From the NCBI GenBank assembly GCA_041658725.1, contig JBAZZQ010000007.1, positions 1 through 64,000 of the forward strand: 64,000 nt of DNA. Direction: 5' to 3'. The translations under genes and the position numbers were made by a program. Every line of letters starts with the position of its first letter. Position 1 is the stretch's first letter. This DNA is from JBAZZQ01 sp041658725 (GTDB taxonomy: Bacteria > Planctomycetota > Phycisphaerae > JAAYCJ01). The notes beneath the pieces were generated by a model that made no database searches, was not told the origin of the DNA, and was given only the letters and a program-made list of their open reading frames with translations. Positions 18,139 to 26,500 of the stretch are shown here, in pieces.

Positions 18139-18168
18139 ACCAGGCGGAACACCTTTACAAATATGTAA
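18125..18168. promoter_or_regulatory. Twin dyads TTACA-N4-TGTAA upstream of glnA
   Basis: Two sites of identical design, TTACA-AAAA-TGTAA (18125-18138) and TTACA-AATA-TGTAA (18155-18168), start exactly 30 bp apart. They lie 76-119 bp upstream of a sigma-54 promoter, the usual place for enhancer-binding-protein sites. They do not match the enterobacterial NtrC consensus. Confidence 0.6.
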
Positions 18169-18243
18169 AGAAATTCAGAAGGAACAAAATTGTAGATTTT
18201 CATAATAAACCTTGAAATAAGACGTTATGGATGTCATTTTAAG

Positions 18244-18259
18244 TGGCACGATACTTGCG
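18244..18259 (+). promoter_or_regulatory. Sigma-54 (RpoN) promoter of glnA
   Basis: TGGCAC-GATAC-TTGC is a full match to the -24/-12 consensus with correct spacing. It lies about 90 bp before the glnA start codon. Transcription would need RpoN and an enhancer-binding activator, consistent with nitrogen control. Confidence 0.85.
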
Positions 18260-18349
18260 TTAGGTTGAAGCTAAATCGTTGACGGGCGTGTTGCCCGATG
18301 ATGAGCGATAACGCATTCAAACTACTTTGTAAAATAAAGGAGTAATTAA

Positions 18350-19708
18350 ATGGCCAAGATTGCAGAAGGTCCGTTGCAGTGCAAAACGGCAAAGGATGTA
18401 CTGGACGCGTGCAAAAAGAACAATGTAAAATTTATTCGATTGTGGTTTACCGACGTTCTGGGAATGTTGAAAAGTTTCGCGATCACCCCGGGCGAATTGC
18501 CGGACGCGATGAAGGACGGAATGGGATTTGATGGGTCGAGTATTGAAGGGTATGCCCGGATTTTTGAAAGCGATATGATCGCTTTGCCGGACCCGAAAAC
18601 GTTTCAACTGCTGCCCTGGCGGGCCGGCGACGGTATCGCCGTCGCGCGAATGTTTGCCGACGTTCAGAAACCCGGCGGAGAACCTTATGTGGGCGATCCT
18701 CGCGGGGCACTGCGTCGGATGCTCGGAAAGGCCGCCAAGATGGGTTACGATCATTTTTATGTCGGTCCCGAATTGGAGTTTTTCTATTTTAAAGCTTCCA
18801 ATAATCCGGAACCGCTGGACGCGGGCGGATATTTCGATTTAACCCCCCTGGACGTGGCCAGCGACCTTCGCCGCGAGACGGTGTTGTCGCTTGAAGCCAT
18901 GGGGATCAAGGTGGAATATTCTCACCACGAGGTAGCTCCTTCGCAGCATGAAATTGATCTGCGGTTTTGCGATGCCATGCAAATGGCGGATGCCGCCATG
19001 ACTTACCGCCTGGTGGTCAAGGAGGTGGCGATGGCCAACGGAGTGTACGCCACGTTTATGCCCAAGCCGCTCTTCGGCCAAAACGGAAGCGGAATGCACG
19101 TTCACCAATCGCTGTTTAGAGGCGAGAAGAACGCGTTTTATGATGGAAAGGATCCGCTGAATCTTTCCAAAGACGCCAAGCATTATATCGCGGGTATTTT
19201 ACGATACCTGCCGGAAATTTGCCTGGTCCTTAGCCAGTGGGTCAACTCGTACAAACGATTGGTCCCCGGTTACGAGGCTCCGGTTTACCTGAGCTGGGCA
19301 CGGCGAAATCGGTCGGCGCTGGTTCGCGTTCCCGAATACAAACCGGGTAAGGAAAAAGCGACGCGGATCGAAGTGCGGTCTCCAGACCCGGCTTGCAACC
19401 CGTATCTGGCCTTTGCCGCCATGCTGGCAGCGGGTTTGGCGGGAATTAAAGGTAAATTTGAACTGGCCGATCCGGTGGAAGAGGATATTTTTGAAATGAC
19501 CCCCAATGAACGCGAAAAACGAGGTATCGCCACACTGCCGGGTTCGCTCGGAGAAGCCATTTTGTTGGCGGAAAAGAGCGAACTGCTCAAAGAGGCTCTC
19601 GGCGAGCATATTTTCAACAAACTCATCGAAAACAAGAAGATCGAATGGGATCGCTATCGCACCTTTGTGACCGATTACGAGATAGATCGGTATCTGTCGA
19701 TCCTGTAA
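18350..19708 (+). CDS. glnA: Glutamine synthetase type I
   Basis: A 452-residue GSI that makes glutamine from glutamate and ammonia with ATP. It has the N-terminal beta-grasp part (GFDGSSIEGYARIFESDM) and the catalytic domain with the metal and glutamate motifs 'YVGPELEFF', NGSGMHVHQSLF and 'RSPDPACNPYLAFAAMLAAG'. The length and lack of the extra insertion fit the GSI-alpha form. In the adenylylation loop the usual Tyr is Phe (EDIFEMTPNE), so control by adenylylation is unlikely. GGAG is close to the start. It is preceded by a sigma-54 promoter and twin upstream dyads, and followed by a strong terminator. Confidence 0.95.
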   Translation: MAKIAEGPLQCKTAKDVLDACKKNNVKFIRLWFTDVLGMLKSFAITPGELPDAMKDGMGFDGSSIEGYARIFESDMIALPDPKTFQLLPWRAGDGIAVARMFADVQKPGGEPYVGDPRGALRRMLGKAAKMGYDHFYVGPELEFFYFKASNNPEPLDAGGYFDLTPLDVASDLRRETVLSLEAMGIKVEYSHHEVAPSQHEIDLRFCDAMQMADAAMTYRLVVKEVAMANGVYATFMPKPLFGQNGSGMHVHQSLFRGEKNAFYDGKDPLNLSKDAKHYIAGILRYLPEICLVLSQWVNSYKRLVPGYEAPVYLSWARRNRSALVRVPEYKPGKEKATRIEVRSPDPACNPYLAFAAMLAAGLAGIKGKFELADPVEEDIFEMTPNEREKRGIATLPGSLGEAILLAEKSELLKEALGEHIFNKLIENKKIEWDRYRTFVTDYEIDRYLSIL

Positions 19709-19735
19709 GCATAACGAATAGGCAGAAATGATGAT

Positions 19736-19768
19736 AAAGCCCGCGGAACCCGTATTCCGCGGGCTTTT
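19736..19768. terminator. Rho-independent terminator after glnA
   Basis: AAAGCCCGCGGAA pairs with TTCCGCGGGCTTT and is followed by T residues. The stem is symmetrical, so it could also stop the convergent transcript from the minus-strand module. Confidence 0.85.
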
Positions 19769-19791
19769 CATGATCCCAGTTGAGCCGCCGG

Positions 19792-20394
19792 CTAAACTGG
19801 GATAAATTTTGATAAAGCCGCAACCGTCTTGTCTAAACTATGTGAATTCCGTTGGGCGGTGCGGATATTCCAGCCATGATAAACAAAATCAACCAGCCTA
19901 CCGTTATAGTTTGGGCCGGTTTTTGCGGTGCTTCTTTCCCGAGGAATAATATCGTTTTTCAAAGTTGTTTTAGGTGATTTCCGGACCAGATCGATCAAAA
20001 ACTGTTTGGGATCACCGATATTCTCAACGTCAGCGGGTATTAGAGTTTCTCTGATCCTGATAAACTTTGCAAATCCATTCCGATCAGCGAGCAGCCAAGA
20101 TTCAACTTCCCGGACAGCTATTCTAAAAATCAAATTATGGTTCTTCTGACCCGAAAACCATTCATTAATCAGAACCGGCGGGCAATCGCTTTTATCAAGA
20201 TCGGTCAACACCAAAAAAGGAGTTCCTTTGGCGGCGTTGTTAAACCCCATGATCCTACTCTTAATATAACCAAAACCCCCGTGGCCGTAACAGGCACCCA
20301 CGGCAAAGCGTTTTCCGGAAACCTCCAGAAGTTTTCTCAACACCGCTTCGCTCAGAGAATCTTCAACGACTAGGTTGATAGGGATTTCATTCAT
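19792..20394 (-). CDS. TOPRIM-like nuclease of a two-gene ATPase module (DUF4276-like)
   Basis: A 200-residue protein with the acidic arrangement of TOPRIM nucleases: an early Glu in 'NLVVEDSLSEAVLRKLLE' and a DxD in 'FLVLTDLDKSD' (about residue 66). A later 'REVESWLLAD' matches a conserved block of DUF4276-like proteins. Its ATG overlaps the stop of the preceding AAA ATPase (ATGA), so the two are translated together. Pairs of SMC/ABC-like ATPase plus TOPRIM occur in anti-phage systems (OLD-like, PARIS-like, Gabija-like). That role is inferred from architecture; the exact subfamily is uncertain. Confidence 0.65.
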   Translation of the reverse strand: MNEIPINLVVEDSLSEAVLRKLLEVSGKRFAVGACYGHGGFGYIKSRIMGFNNAAKGTPFLVLTDLDKSDCPPVLINEWFSGQKNHNLIFRIAVREVESWLLADRNGFAKFIRIRETLIPADVENIGDPKQFLIDLVRKSPKTTLKNDIIPRERSTAKTGPNYNGRLVDFVYHGWNIRTAQRNSHSLDKTVAALSKFIPV

Positions 20395-21542
20395 TTAAAC
20401 ACAAACTCCAGTTGATGAATATTGGAAGGTGCGGTGCGAGGCAAGGCCGCCTCACCAATACTCATCCCGCTTTCCAGTAAATCCCAAACTTCCAATATGG
20501 AAGAAGCCAACTGAACTTTGGTTCCCTCATGACTGGGCGTAAGAAGTATGACTTCCTCTCCTCCAATCCCTTTATCCGATAATAGATCAAAGCTATGGGT
20601 ACTCACAATTACCTGCCTTTTTCTCTGTTTCTGTAATTTATGAATGATTGGAGCTAATTTTTGCACAATGCCAGCGTTCAAAGATAATTCCGGTTCCTCC
20701 AGCAACAAAAGGGATTCGCCCTCCAGGAGAGACCAAAAAAAACCGATCAACCGCAAGGTTCCATCCGAAAATTGATCTTCACGCTGTTTTCCGGCTTTGG
20801 GTCGCCAGTGTTCGTAAACGGCCTCCAAATGGGGAATGCCCATTTCATCCTTTACGTGCTTCAGTTCCTTCAACTGTGGTACCGCTTTCCGCAAAACTTC
20901 CTCGATCTTTTTTAATCTTGCCTTCCTGGTTTTCTCCGGTGTTTTCGTCACCCGCTCTAAAAAATTTCTGCCGAAGGGATCATCCGACATATTTGGTCCC
21001 GCAAATGCTTCAGGAAACCGCAAAAGCTGGGGCACCAGATGCAGGTATAATATGGATACGAAAAACCTGTGAATATCCCGAAACCTTTCATTGGCATTGA
21101 TTTGCTCAAGATGCGTCTGCGTTAATCGTTCTTTGTCTTTTTCATCGTCGGAATCTGGACGATTGAGAATTTGTTCATTCCCCTTCCAAACTCGCTCATA
21201 AACAAGGTATGGTTTGCGGAATCCCCGCACGTCTTGTTTAATTCCTATAGCATATTTCCACACGGGTTCTTGCTCTGGTTTCTCGGCAAGGTGAATTTCA
21301 ATTTCAACATCCGGATATCTTCGAGCCGATAAGGATCGAATTTTAGATATCCCGCCCCGGTCATTGACTGCTTTTTGTAAACCGCCACCCGGTTTGGCAA
21401 TATCCCTCAAGAAACGAAACACATCCAGAAAATTGGATTTTCCACAAGCATTCGGACCAACAATAAAAACTCGCGGCCCCATTTCAGTTTCCGCGAGACG
21501 AAAATTCCGCCAGTTTACCAATTTTATATACGAGATGATCAT
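20391..21542 (-). CDS. AAA (ABC/SMC-like) ATPase, partner of TOPRIM-like nuclease
   Basis: A 383-residue AAA_15/AAA_21-type ATPase. Visible motifs are Walker A GPNACGKS near residue 30, an ABC-type signature 'FSDGTLRLIGF' near 266, Walker B 'LLLLEEPELSLN' near 285, and 'VIVSTHSFDLL' for the H-loop. The middle is helical, as in RecF/SMC-like heads without long coiled coils. GGAG nine bases upstream supports the ATG at 21542. The next gene starts inside its stop codon. Such ATPases usually act as sensors that gate an effector nuclease; here the effector would be the TOPRIM-like partner. Confidence 0.75.
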   Translation of the reverse strand: MIISYIKLVNWRNFRLAETEMGPRVFIVGPNACGKSNFLDVFRFLRDIAKPGGGLQKAVNDRGGISKIRSLSARRYPDVEIEIHLAEKPEQEPVWKYAIGIKQDVRGFRKPYLVYERVWKGNEQILNRPDSDDEKDKERLTQTHLEQINANERFRDIHRFFVSILYLHLVPQLLRFPEAFAGPNMSDDPFGRNFLERVTKTPEKTRKARLKKIEEVLRKAVPQLKELKHVKDEMGIPHLEAVYEHWRPKAGKQREDQFSDGTLRLIGFFWSLLEGESLLLLEEPELSLNAGIVQKLAPIIHKLQKQRKRQVIVSTHSFDLLSDKGIGGEEVILLTPSHEGTKVQLASSILEVWDLLESGMSIGEAALPRTAPSNIHQLEFVFK

Positions 21543-21580
21543 TTATGAAATCTCCATAATATTTTACTGATTATCCATCA

Positions 21581-22435
21581 CTACAATCCAAACACGTAGA
21601 ACATCGCGGTAAAGAGACAATCGGTGGCGATGAGGGCGACGATGCTGAGGACTACGGTTTGGGTGGTTGCTTTTCCGACTCCGACGGCTCCGCCGGAGAC
21701 TCGTAAACCCAGATGGCAGGCGATCATGCTGATGAGCAGACCGAAGATTCCCGCTTTGACCAGGCCTGTAAGGAAATCCTTCATCACCAGGGCTTCCTGC
21801 GTATTCTGCATGTATAACTGGGCGTCGATCCCGAGGATCCATACGCTGGTGGCAAACCCGCCGAAGACGCCTACCACGTCGGAGATTACTGTCAGGCAGA
21901 CCATCATGAAGATCGTGGCAATTACTCTGGGGACGACCAAAAAGTTGATCGGGTTCAGGGCGTGGGCGCGAAGAGCTTTGATTTCCTCGGATTCCACCAT
22001 CGCGCCCAATTCGGCGGCGATGGAGGCGCCGGCAAAACCAGACAGGACGACGGCGGTGATTAATGGGCCTAGTTCGCGGAAAATGGAAATACCGATTATG
22101 TTGGCAACCTTGTCCAATTGACCATAATTATCCAGGGTCGGAGCCATCTGGAGGACGAGAATAATCCCGATAAAAATTTGCACCAAAGCGATGATAGGAA
22201 TGCTTCGCACTCCGACCCGGACCATCTGGGCGACAAGTGCCTGCCGGCGAAAATAGACTTTTGCCCGAATCATGCTCATCAAAACCCACCAGAGAATTTG
22301 ACCCAGGAGAACGGCTATCCCGCCGGTGAATTTAATTCCTCCGGCAAGGCTGTCGTAAGCGTGGAACACTGCCCGGCCGATCAGCGTTATCGCCTGCACG
22401 AGAAGTGAGGATTTTTTGAAGGCTTGTTCATTCAT
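21581..22435 (-). CDS. mlaE: MlaE/YrbE family lipid ABC transporter permease
   Basis: A 284-residue MlaE-type permease, part of inner-membrane complexes that move phospholipids to or from the outer membrane. The family block 'FRELGPLITAVVLSGFAGAS' and the following 'AAELGAMVESEEIKALR' are present, with five or six hydrophobic segments. The start is the ATG at 22435, inside the end of the STAS gene (ATGAATGA, 8-bp overlap); the TTG two codons earlier is less likely. The ATPase MlaF and substrate-binding MlaD do not follow. Coupling to a STAS protein recalls MlaB, the STAS subunit of Mla transporters. Confidence 0.85.
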   Translation of the reverse strand: MNEQAFKKSSLLVQAITLIGRAVFHAYDSLAGGIKFTGGIAVLLGQILWWVLMSMIRAKVYFRRQALVAQMVRVGVRSIPIIALVQIFIGIILVLQMAPTLDNYGQLDKVANIIGISIFRELGPLITAVVLSGFAGASIAAELGAMVESEEIKALRAHALNPINFLVVPRVIATIFMMVCLTVISDVVGVFGGFATSVWILGIDAQLYMQNTQEALVMKDFLTGLVKAGIFGLLISMIACHLGLRVSGGAVGVGKATTQTVVLSIVALIATDCLFTAMFYVFGL

Positions 22436-22781
22436 GATCAAATGCCTGCTGAATGGTAAACAGATCGGTTAATCTGGCGATCTCAAAAATGCTGCGGACG
22501 CGATGTTGCAACCCGAAAAGGACAAGTTTGCCGTTATATTTTTTCACCCGCTGCAGCGCCTCTACGAGGGTGGCCAGTCCGGAGGAATCCATGTAAGGCA
22601 CCCCAGTTAAATCGACACCGATTACCGGAACTTTTTGGGTCGTCAGCTCAAGGAGAACGACGCGGACGTCGGGTGAGCGATATAAGTCGATATCATTAAG
22701 AAGCTTAATCACCGCCTGGTCAGTTTGAAGATCGATGTTCTGTACGGGTCCGGTTTCATTGGTCATATCGTGAATACTCAT
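22428..22781 (-). CDS. STAS-domain protein (anti-sigma factor antagonist or MlaB-like)
   Basis: A 117-residue single STAS domain. 'VIGVDLTGVPYMDSSGLATL' is the conserved loop, with Ser as the expected phospho-acceptor. In the SpoIIAA/RsbV group such proteins bind anti-sigma kinases; in the MlaB group they bind an ABC ATPase. Here both partners are plausible, because the gene lies between an RsbW-like kinase (4-bp overlap upstream) and mlaE (8-bp overlap downstream). The start at 22781 is set by that overlap; the longer upstream reading has no ribosome site. Confidence 0.8.
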   Translation of the reverse strand: MSIHDMTNETGPVQNIDLQTDQAVIKLLNDIDLYRSPDVRVVLLELTTQKVPVIGVDLTGVPYMDSSGLATLVEALQRVKKYNGKLVLFGLQHRVRSIFEIARLTDLFTIQQAFDHE

Positions 22782-23224
22782 TTCCCTGCCTCCTGTGTCG
22801 GGACAATATATTTCAACATCGTCAGCTCCATTCCTCCTTCGGGCACGCATCGGTAGTTCACGTCGTCCATAACCGTTTTAATAATATGGACACCCAGTCC
22901 GCCCGGCCTGACTTCACTTAAGCTTCGGCTTTTGATGCATTCCAAATCGACGTGCCGACCGAAATCACGAATAACGATTTTCAGTGCCCGCCCGGGTCGG
23001 CCATTGTCCGCCACCATATCCAGAGTGATATTAATAAACTGGTTGGAATTTCCGTCGTAAGCGTGCTTGATGACGTTGGCCAGGGCTTCATTGACCGCCA
23101 GCCCCGCCTGGTCAGACTGCTCACGGGTAAACCCGTTTCGTTCGCCAAAGGCTTCGACAGCCGTCCGAACCGCTCCGATGTTCGACGGGTCGGAGATAAT
23201 TGTCATCTTGATCGGATCGGGCAT
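22778..23224 (-). CDS. RsbW/SpoIIAB-like anti-sigma histidine-kinase-type ATPase
   Basis: A 148-residue HATPase domain without a kinase dimerisation part. The N box 'LAVNEALANVIKHAYDG', the DFG of the G1 box and 'GGLGVHIIKTVMDDV' of the G2 box identify the serine-kinase type that phosphorylates STAS partners and binds sigma factors. Its stop overlaps the start of the adjacent STAS gene, the classic partner-switch arrangement. No cognate stress-type sigma factor is next to it; the ECF and hybrid sigma factors elsewhere in the window are candidates only. Confidence 0.8.
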   Translation of the reverse strand: MPDPIKMTIISDPSNIGAVRTAVEAFGERNGFTREQSDQAGLAVNEALANVIKHAYDGNSNQFINITLDMVADNGRPGRALKIVIRDFGRHVDLECIKSRSLSEVRPGGLGVHIIKTVMDDVNYRCVPEGGMELTMLKYIVPTQEAGK

Positions 23225-23396
23225 GGTCGTTCTTATATGCTCCCAAAAGAGTTATATTTTTCATGGATATATTGGCCAGATGTTTCGCTGCGCTCAACAT
23301 GACCCAAGTAGGGGCGGGGCTTGCTCCGCCCTCTTCAAGACACGGGCAAGAATACTTGCCCATGCCACACATGTTATCACTTTTGTAAAGTTGCTT

Positions 23397-23774
23397 CTAC
23401 TTTTTCCTGGTCGCTTGTTCTTTCATCCACTGCCGCCACTGTTGCACGGCCTTGGCACGGACATAAGGCGGATCGAAACATCGGTAGCCAAAATCCTGGC
23501 CGGTAATCTGTTTCAGGGATTCGATCGCGGCCACACGGACGGCTTCATCTTCGTCTTCCAGCCGGTCCACGAGTAGAGGAATCGCCCGTTTATCTTTTGA
23601 ATTGCCCGCGTAAATGACCGCCTTCATCCTGATACACGGGTCCGGCGACTGGATATCACGGGTATAGTTTGCCATTCCCAATGATCGGATCGAACAGCCG
23701 GAGGTAAAGAAAACGACAAACATTCCCGCCGCCAAAATCAGAACCCAACCTGTGATCTTTTTAACTTTCATCAT
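23397..23774 (-). CDS. HEAT-repeat lipoprotein
   Basis: A 125-residue lipoprotein. The signal peptide ends in the lipobox FTSGC near residue 26. About two HEAT-like helical repeats follow ('AIPLLVDRLEDEDEAVRVAA' is the clear one) and a basic tail. HEAT repeats mediate protein contacts; the function is not known. I chose the ATG at 23774 (a second ATG follows directly), because the longer open frame upstream lacks a ribosome site and would bury the signal peptide. It is divergent from ilvB. Confidence 0.7.
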   Translation of the reverse strand: MMKVKKITGWVLILAAGMFVVFFTSGCSIRSLGMANYTRDIQSPDPCIRMKAVIYAGNSKDKRAIPLLVDRLEDEDEAVRVAAIESLKQITGQDFGYRCFDPPYVRAKAVQQWRQWMKEQATRKK

Positions 23775-24011
23775 ATTGAAGTGCTCGTGAAAGCCTATTT
23801 TAAAGAAAAAGAAAACTTTTTCAACATATCCTTCTTGATTTAATTTTAAAATTAATGTATCATTTTTGTTTGCGGGACGTTTCGTCGCGGTATGATCTGC
23901 GGCGGGGCGAACACTTTTTAAACGGTGACCGCACAGGTTTTTAAAAAACGTCCGGGATGGACCCGGTCGGCCTGAGATAACCTTGGCCACCTATTGGAAA
24001 GGATAAAAGCC

Positions 24012-24362
24012 ATGGGTAAAGGTACATGTAAAGGGGCTGAGATTCTTTATCAATCACTTCTCGACGAGGGAGTCGAGTACGTGTTCGGTTATACCGGAGC
24101 GGCGGTCCTGCCGATTTTGGATCAAATATACCAGGCACACCTCACGAACGTTAACCCGTCAATTGAAAGGATAAAAAACATGGGAAAAGCGAAACATACA
24201 GCCATTACTATCGGAGAAAATATCCCGGCTTCGCCTTTAGACCAAGCTGATCGAGTCTGGAAAGGCGCGGAAGTTCTTCATCAGTGCCTTCTGGACGAAA
24301 AGGTCGAGCACATGTTCGGATACACGGGCGGCTCGGTGTTGCCGATTTTCGATCAGCTTTAC
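24012..24362 (+). repeat. Tandem duplication of the ilvB translation start and first 45 codons
   Basis: The unit 'aaaggataaaa..catggg' plus its first coding block occurs at about 23996-24110 and again, spread over an insertion, at about 24165-24362. Over the 35 best-aligned residues 24 are identical. The frame is open through both copies. Confidence 0.75.
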
Positions 24363-25925
24363 AAATCGCCAATCAACTTTATATTGACCCGGCACGAGCA
24401 GGGAGGAGCTCACGCAGCCGATGCCTACGCCCGTGCCACGGGAAAGGTTGGGGTGGTCTTGGCCACATCTGGACCCGGGGCGACGAATCTTGTGACCGGC
24501 CTTGCCACTGCGCACATGGATAGCATTCCCGTGGTGGCTATTACCGGACAGGTTCGATCCAATCTCATCGGTAACGACGCTTTTCAGGAAGCGGATATGA
24601 TCGGTATTACCCGGCCATGCACCAAGCATAATATTCTGGTGCGGGATATTCGCGATCTTGGCCGAATCGTCAAGGAGTGTTTTCATATCGCCCGAAGCGG
24701 CCGGCCCGGTCCGGTGCTGGTCGATATTCCCGTGGATATTTCCAGCGGGCAAATTCAGGGTCCGATCGACACCAAAATGCAGATTCCGGGATATCGACCT
24801 CGGTTCAAGGGTCATCTGCGTCAAATTCAACTGGCCGCCGACACGATTAATCAATCCAAACGCCCCGTGCTTTACGTGGGCGGCGGGGTGATTATTTCCA
24901 ACGCGAGCGACCTGCTTCGCCAATTGGCGATCAAGGCGAACATTCCCGTAACCACCACGCTGATGGGATTGGGCGCGTTCGATGAAAATCATCCGCTGGC
25001 GCTTAAGATGCTCGGTATGCACGGAACCGCGTATGCCAATTTCGCCGTGCAGGAATGCGATCTTCTCATTGCCATCGGTTCCCGGTTCGACGACCGCGTT
25101 ACCGGCACGGTTGATACATTCGCTCCGCACGCGAAGATTATTCATATCGATATCGATCCGGCGTCGATTTCCAAAAATGTGCGGGTCGATATTCCAGTGG
25201 TCGGCGATGCCGCGGAAATTCTCGGCCAACTGGTGAATCTGGTCAAGCCGGTCGATCGATCCGGGTGGCTTACACAGATCGACGAGTGGAAACAAAAATA
25301 TCCGCTGCGGTACGACACGGACTCGGCCAATATCAAACCCCAGCATGTTATCCAGGCCCTCGGGCGAATCGCCGACGGCAAGGCAATCGTAACCACCGGA
25401 GTGGGTCAGCACCAGATGTGGGCAGCCCAGTTTTTCCAATACAATCAGCCGCGACAGCTCATCACTTCCGGAGGGTTGGGAACGATGGGTTTCGGTCTGC
25501 CCGCAGCCATCGGGGCCCAGATCGGACGGCCTGACAAAATGGTCATCGATATCGACGGAGACGCCAGCTTTTCCATGACGCTGATGGAACTGGCTACGAT
25601 CGCTCAATATAAACTGCCTATCAAAATCGCGGTGATCCGAAATACATTCCAGGGAATGGTTCGTCAATGGCAGGAGATGTTTTATGGAAAGCGATATTCG
25701 CAAACCCAAATGTATCTGCCCGACTTTCTCAAAATCGCGGAAGGGTTCGGAATCAAAGCCGTCGGGATCACCGATAAAAATCAGGTCGAGGACGTGATCG
25801 CGGAAAGCTTAAAATATCCCGGACCTATTTTGATGGATTTTAAAGTCGAGCCGGAGGAAAACGTTTATCCTATGGTGGCTCCATCCAAGAGTCTGCATGA
25901 AATGGAATTGGGACGGTTGGCGTAA
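24012..25925 (+). CDS. ilvB: Acetolactate synthase large subunit with duplicated N-terminus
   Basis: A 637-residue catalytic subunit of acetohydroxyacid synthase, the first common step of valine, leucine and isoleucine synthesis; it uses TPP, FAD and Mg. The core is intact: RHEQGGAHAADAYARATGK with the activating Glu, SGPGATN, 'GSRFDDRVTG', 'GGLGTMGFGLPAAIGA' and the TPP motif 'IDIDGDASFSMTLMEL'. Unusually, about 45 residues of the beginning occur twice: 'FGYTGAAVLPILDQIYQ', then again 'FGYTGGSVLPIFDQLYK'. Each copy has its own AAAGGATAA and ATGGG (starts at 24012 and 24180). The second start would give a normal-length enzyme. ilvN follows after 25 bases. Confidence 0.9.
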   Translation: MGKGTCKGAEILYQSLLDEGVEYVFGYTGAAVLPILDQIYQAHLTNVNPSIERIKNMGKAKHTAITIGENIPASPLDQADRVWKGAEVLHQCLLDEKVEHMFGYTGGSVLPIFDQLYKSPINFILTRHEQGGAHAADAYARATGKVGVVLATSGPGATNLVTGLATAHMDSIPVVAITGQVRSNLIGNDAFQEADMIGITRPCTKHNILVRDIRDLGRIVKECFHIARSGRPGPVLVDIPVDISSGQIQGPIDTKMQIPGYRPRFKGHLRQIQLAADTINQSKRPVLYVGGGVIISNASDLLRQLAIKANIPVTTTLMGLGAFDENHPLALKMLGMHGTAYANFAVQECDLLIAIGSRFDDRVTGTVDTFAPHAKIIHIDIDPASISKNVRVDIPVVGDAAEILGQLVNLVKPVDRSGWLTQIDEWKQKYPLRYDTDSANIKPQHVIQALGRIADGKAIVTTGVGQHQMWAAQFFQYNQPRQLITSGGLGTMGFGLPAAIGAQIGRPDKMVIDIDGDASFSMTLMELATIAQYKLPIKIAVIRNTFQGMVRQWQEMFYGKRYSQTQMYLPDFLKIAEGFGIKAVGITDKNQVEDVIAESLKYPGPILMDFKVEPEENVYPMVAPSKSLHEMELGRLA

Positions 25926-25950
25926 GAAAAAATATCAAGGAGACATACTA

Positions 25951-26466
25951 ATGAACGAAAATAAAACTGTGCTTGGAGTGCTTGTTGAGAACCGGCCTGG
26001 TGTTCTGGCCCATGTGGCTGGGATGTTTGCCGCGCGTGGGTTTAATATTGATTCTCTGGTGGTCGGCCGCACGGAAGACCCGACGGTTTCGCGGATGATT
26101 ATTGTCACCAGCGGGGATGAGGCGACGCTGGAGCAGATACGCAAACAACTGGCGAAAATCGTCACGGTGGTCAAGGTGCGGAACTACTCGGAGCAGGAAT
26201 GCGTGGAGCGCGACCTGCTGCTGATCCAGGTCCACTGTCCACCCGACAAACGAACCGAGCTTGGTGAACTGGCCACGGTTTTTCGCGGTACGGTTGTCGA
26301 TGTCGGTCCAAAGACGATTACGATCCAACTGACGGGGCCGGAAAAGAAAATCGAGGCTTTTATAGAACTCTGCCGGCCTTATGGAATCCTGCAGTTGGCG
26401 AGAACCGGTGTTATCGCCGTTCCCCGGACCGAACAACCAAAAACGCAACCGGTTGGACAGGAATAA
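25951..26466 (+). CDS. ilvN: Acetolactate synthase small (regulatory) subunit
   Basis: A 171-residue regulatory subunit that stabilises IlvB and gives valine feedback inhibition. The N-terminal ACT domain ('GVLVENRPGVLAHVAGMFAA', then 'GFNIDSLVVG') and the C-terminal IlvN/H domain ('LARTGVIAVPR' near the end) are both present, and length is normal. AAGGAG at about 25937-25942 precedes the ATG at 25951; the longer upstream reading overlaps ilvB without a ribosome site. The last 15 residues are a polar, Gln/Pro-rich tail. Confidence 0.92.
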   Translation: MNENKTVLGVLVENRPGVLAHVAGMFAARGFNIDSLVVGRTEDPTVSRMIIVTSGDEATLEQIRKQLAKIVTVVKVRNYSEQECVERDLLLIQVHCPPDKRTELGELATVFRGTVVDVGPKTITIQLTGPEKKIEAFIELCRPYGILQLARTGVIAVPRTEQPKTQPVGQE

Positions 26467-26500
26467 TCAGCCTGCGTTGAGTGGGCCTGTCTTAATAATT

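Noticed and set aside
24237..25709. Long 490-codon minus-strand frame inside ilvB
   Set aside because: Fully antisense to a conserved enzyme gene, no recognisable domain, no ribosome site.
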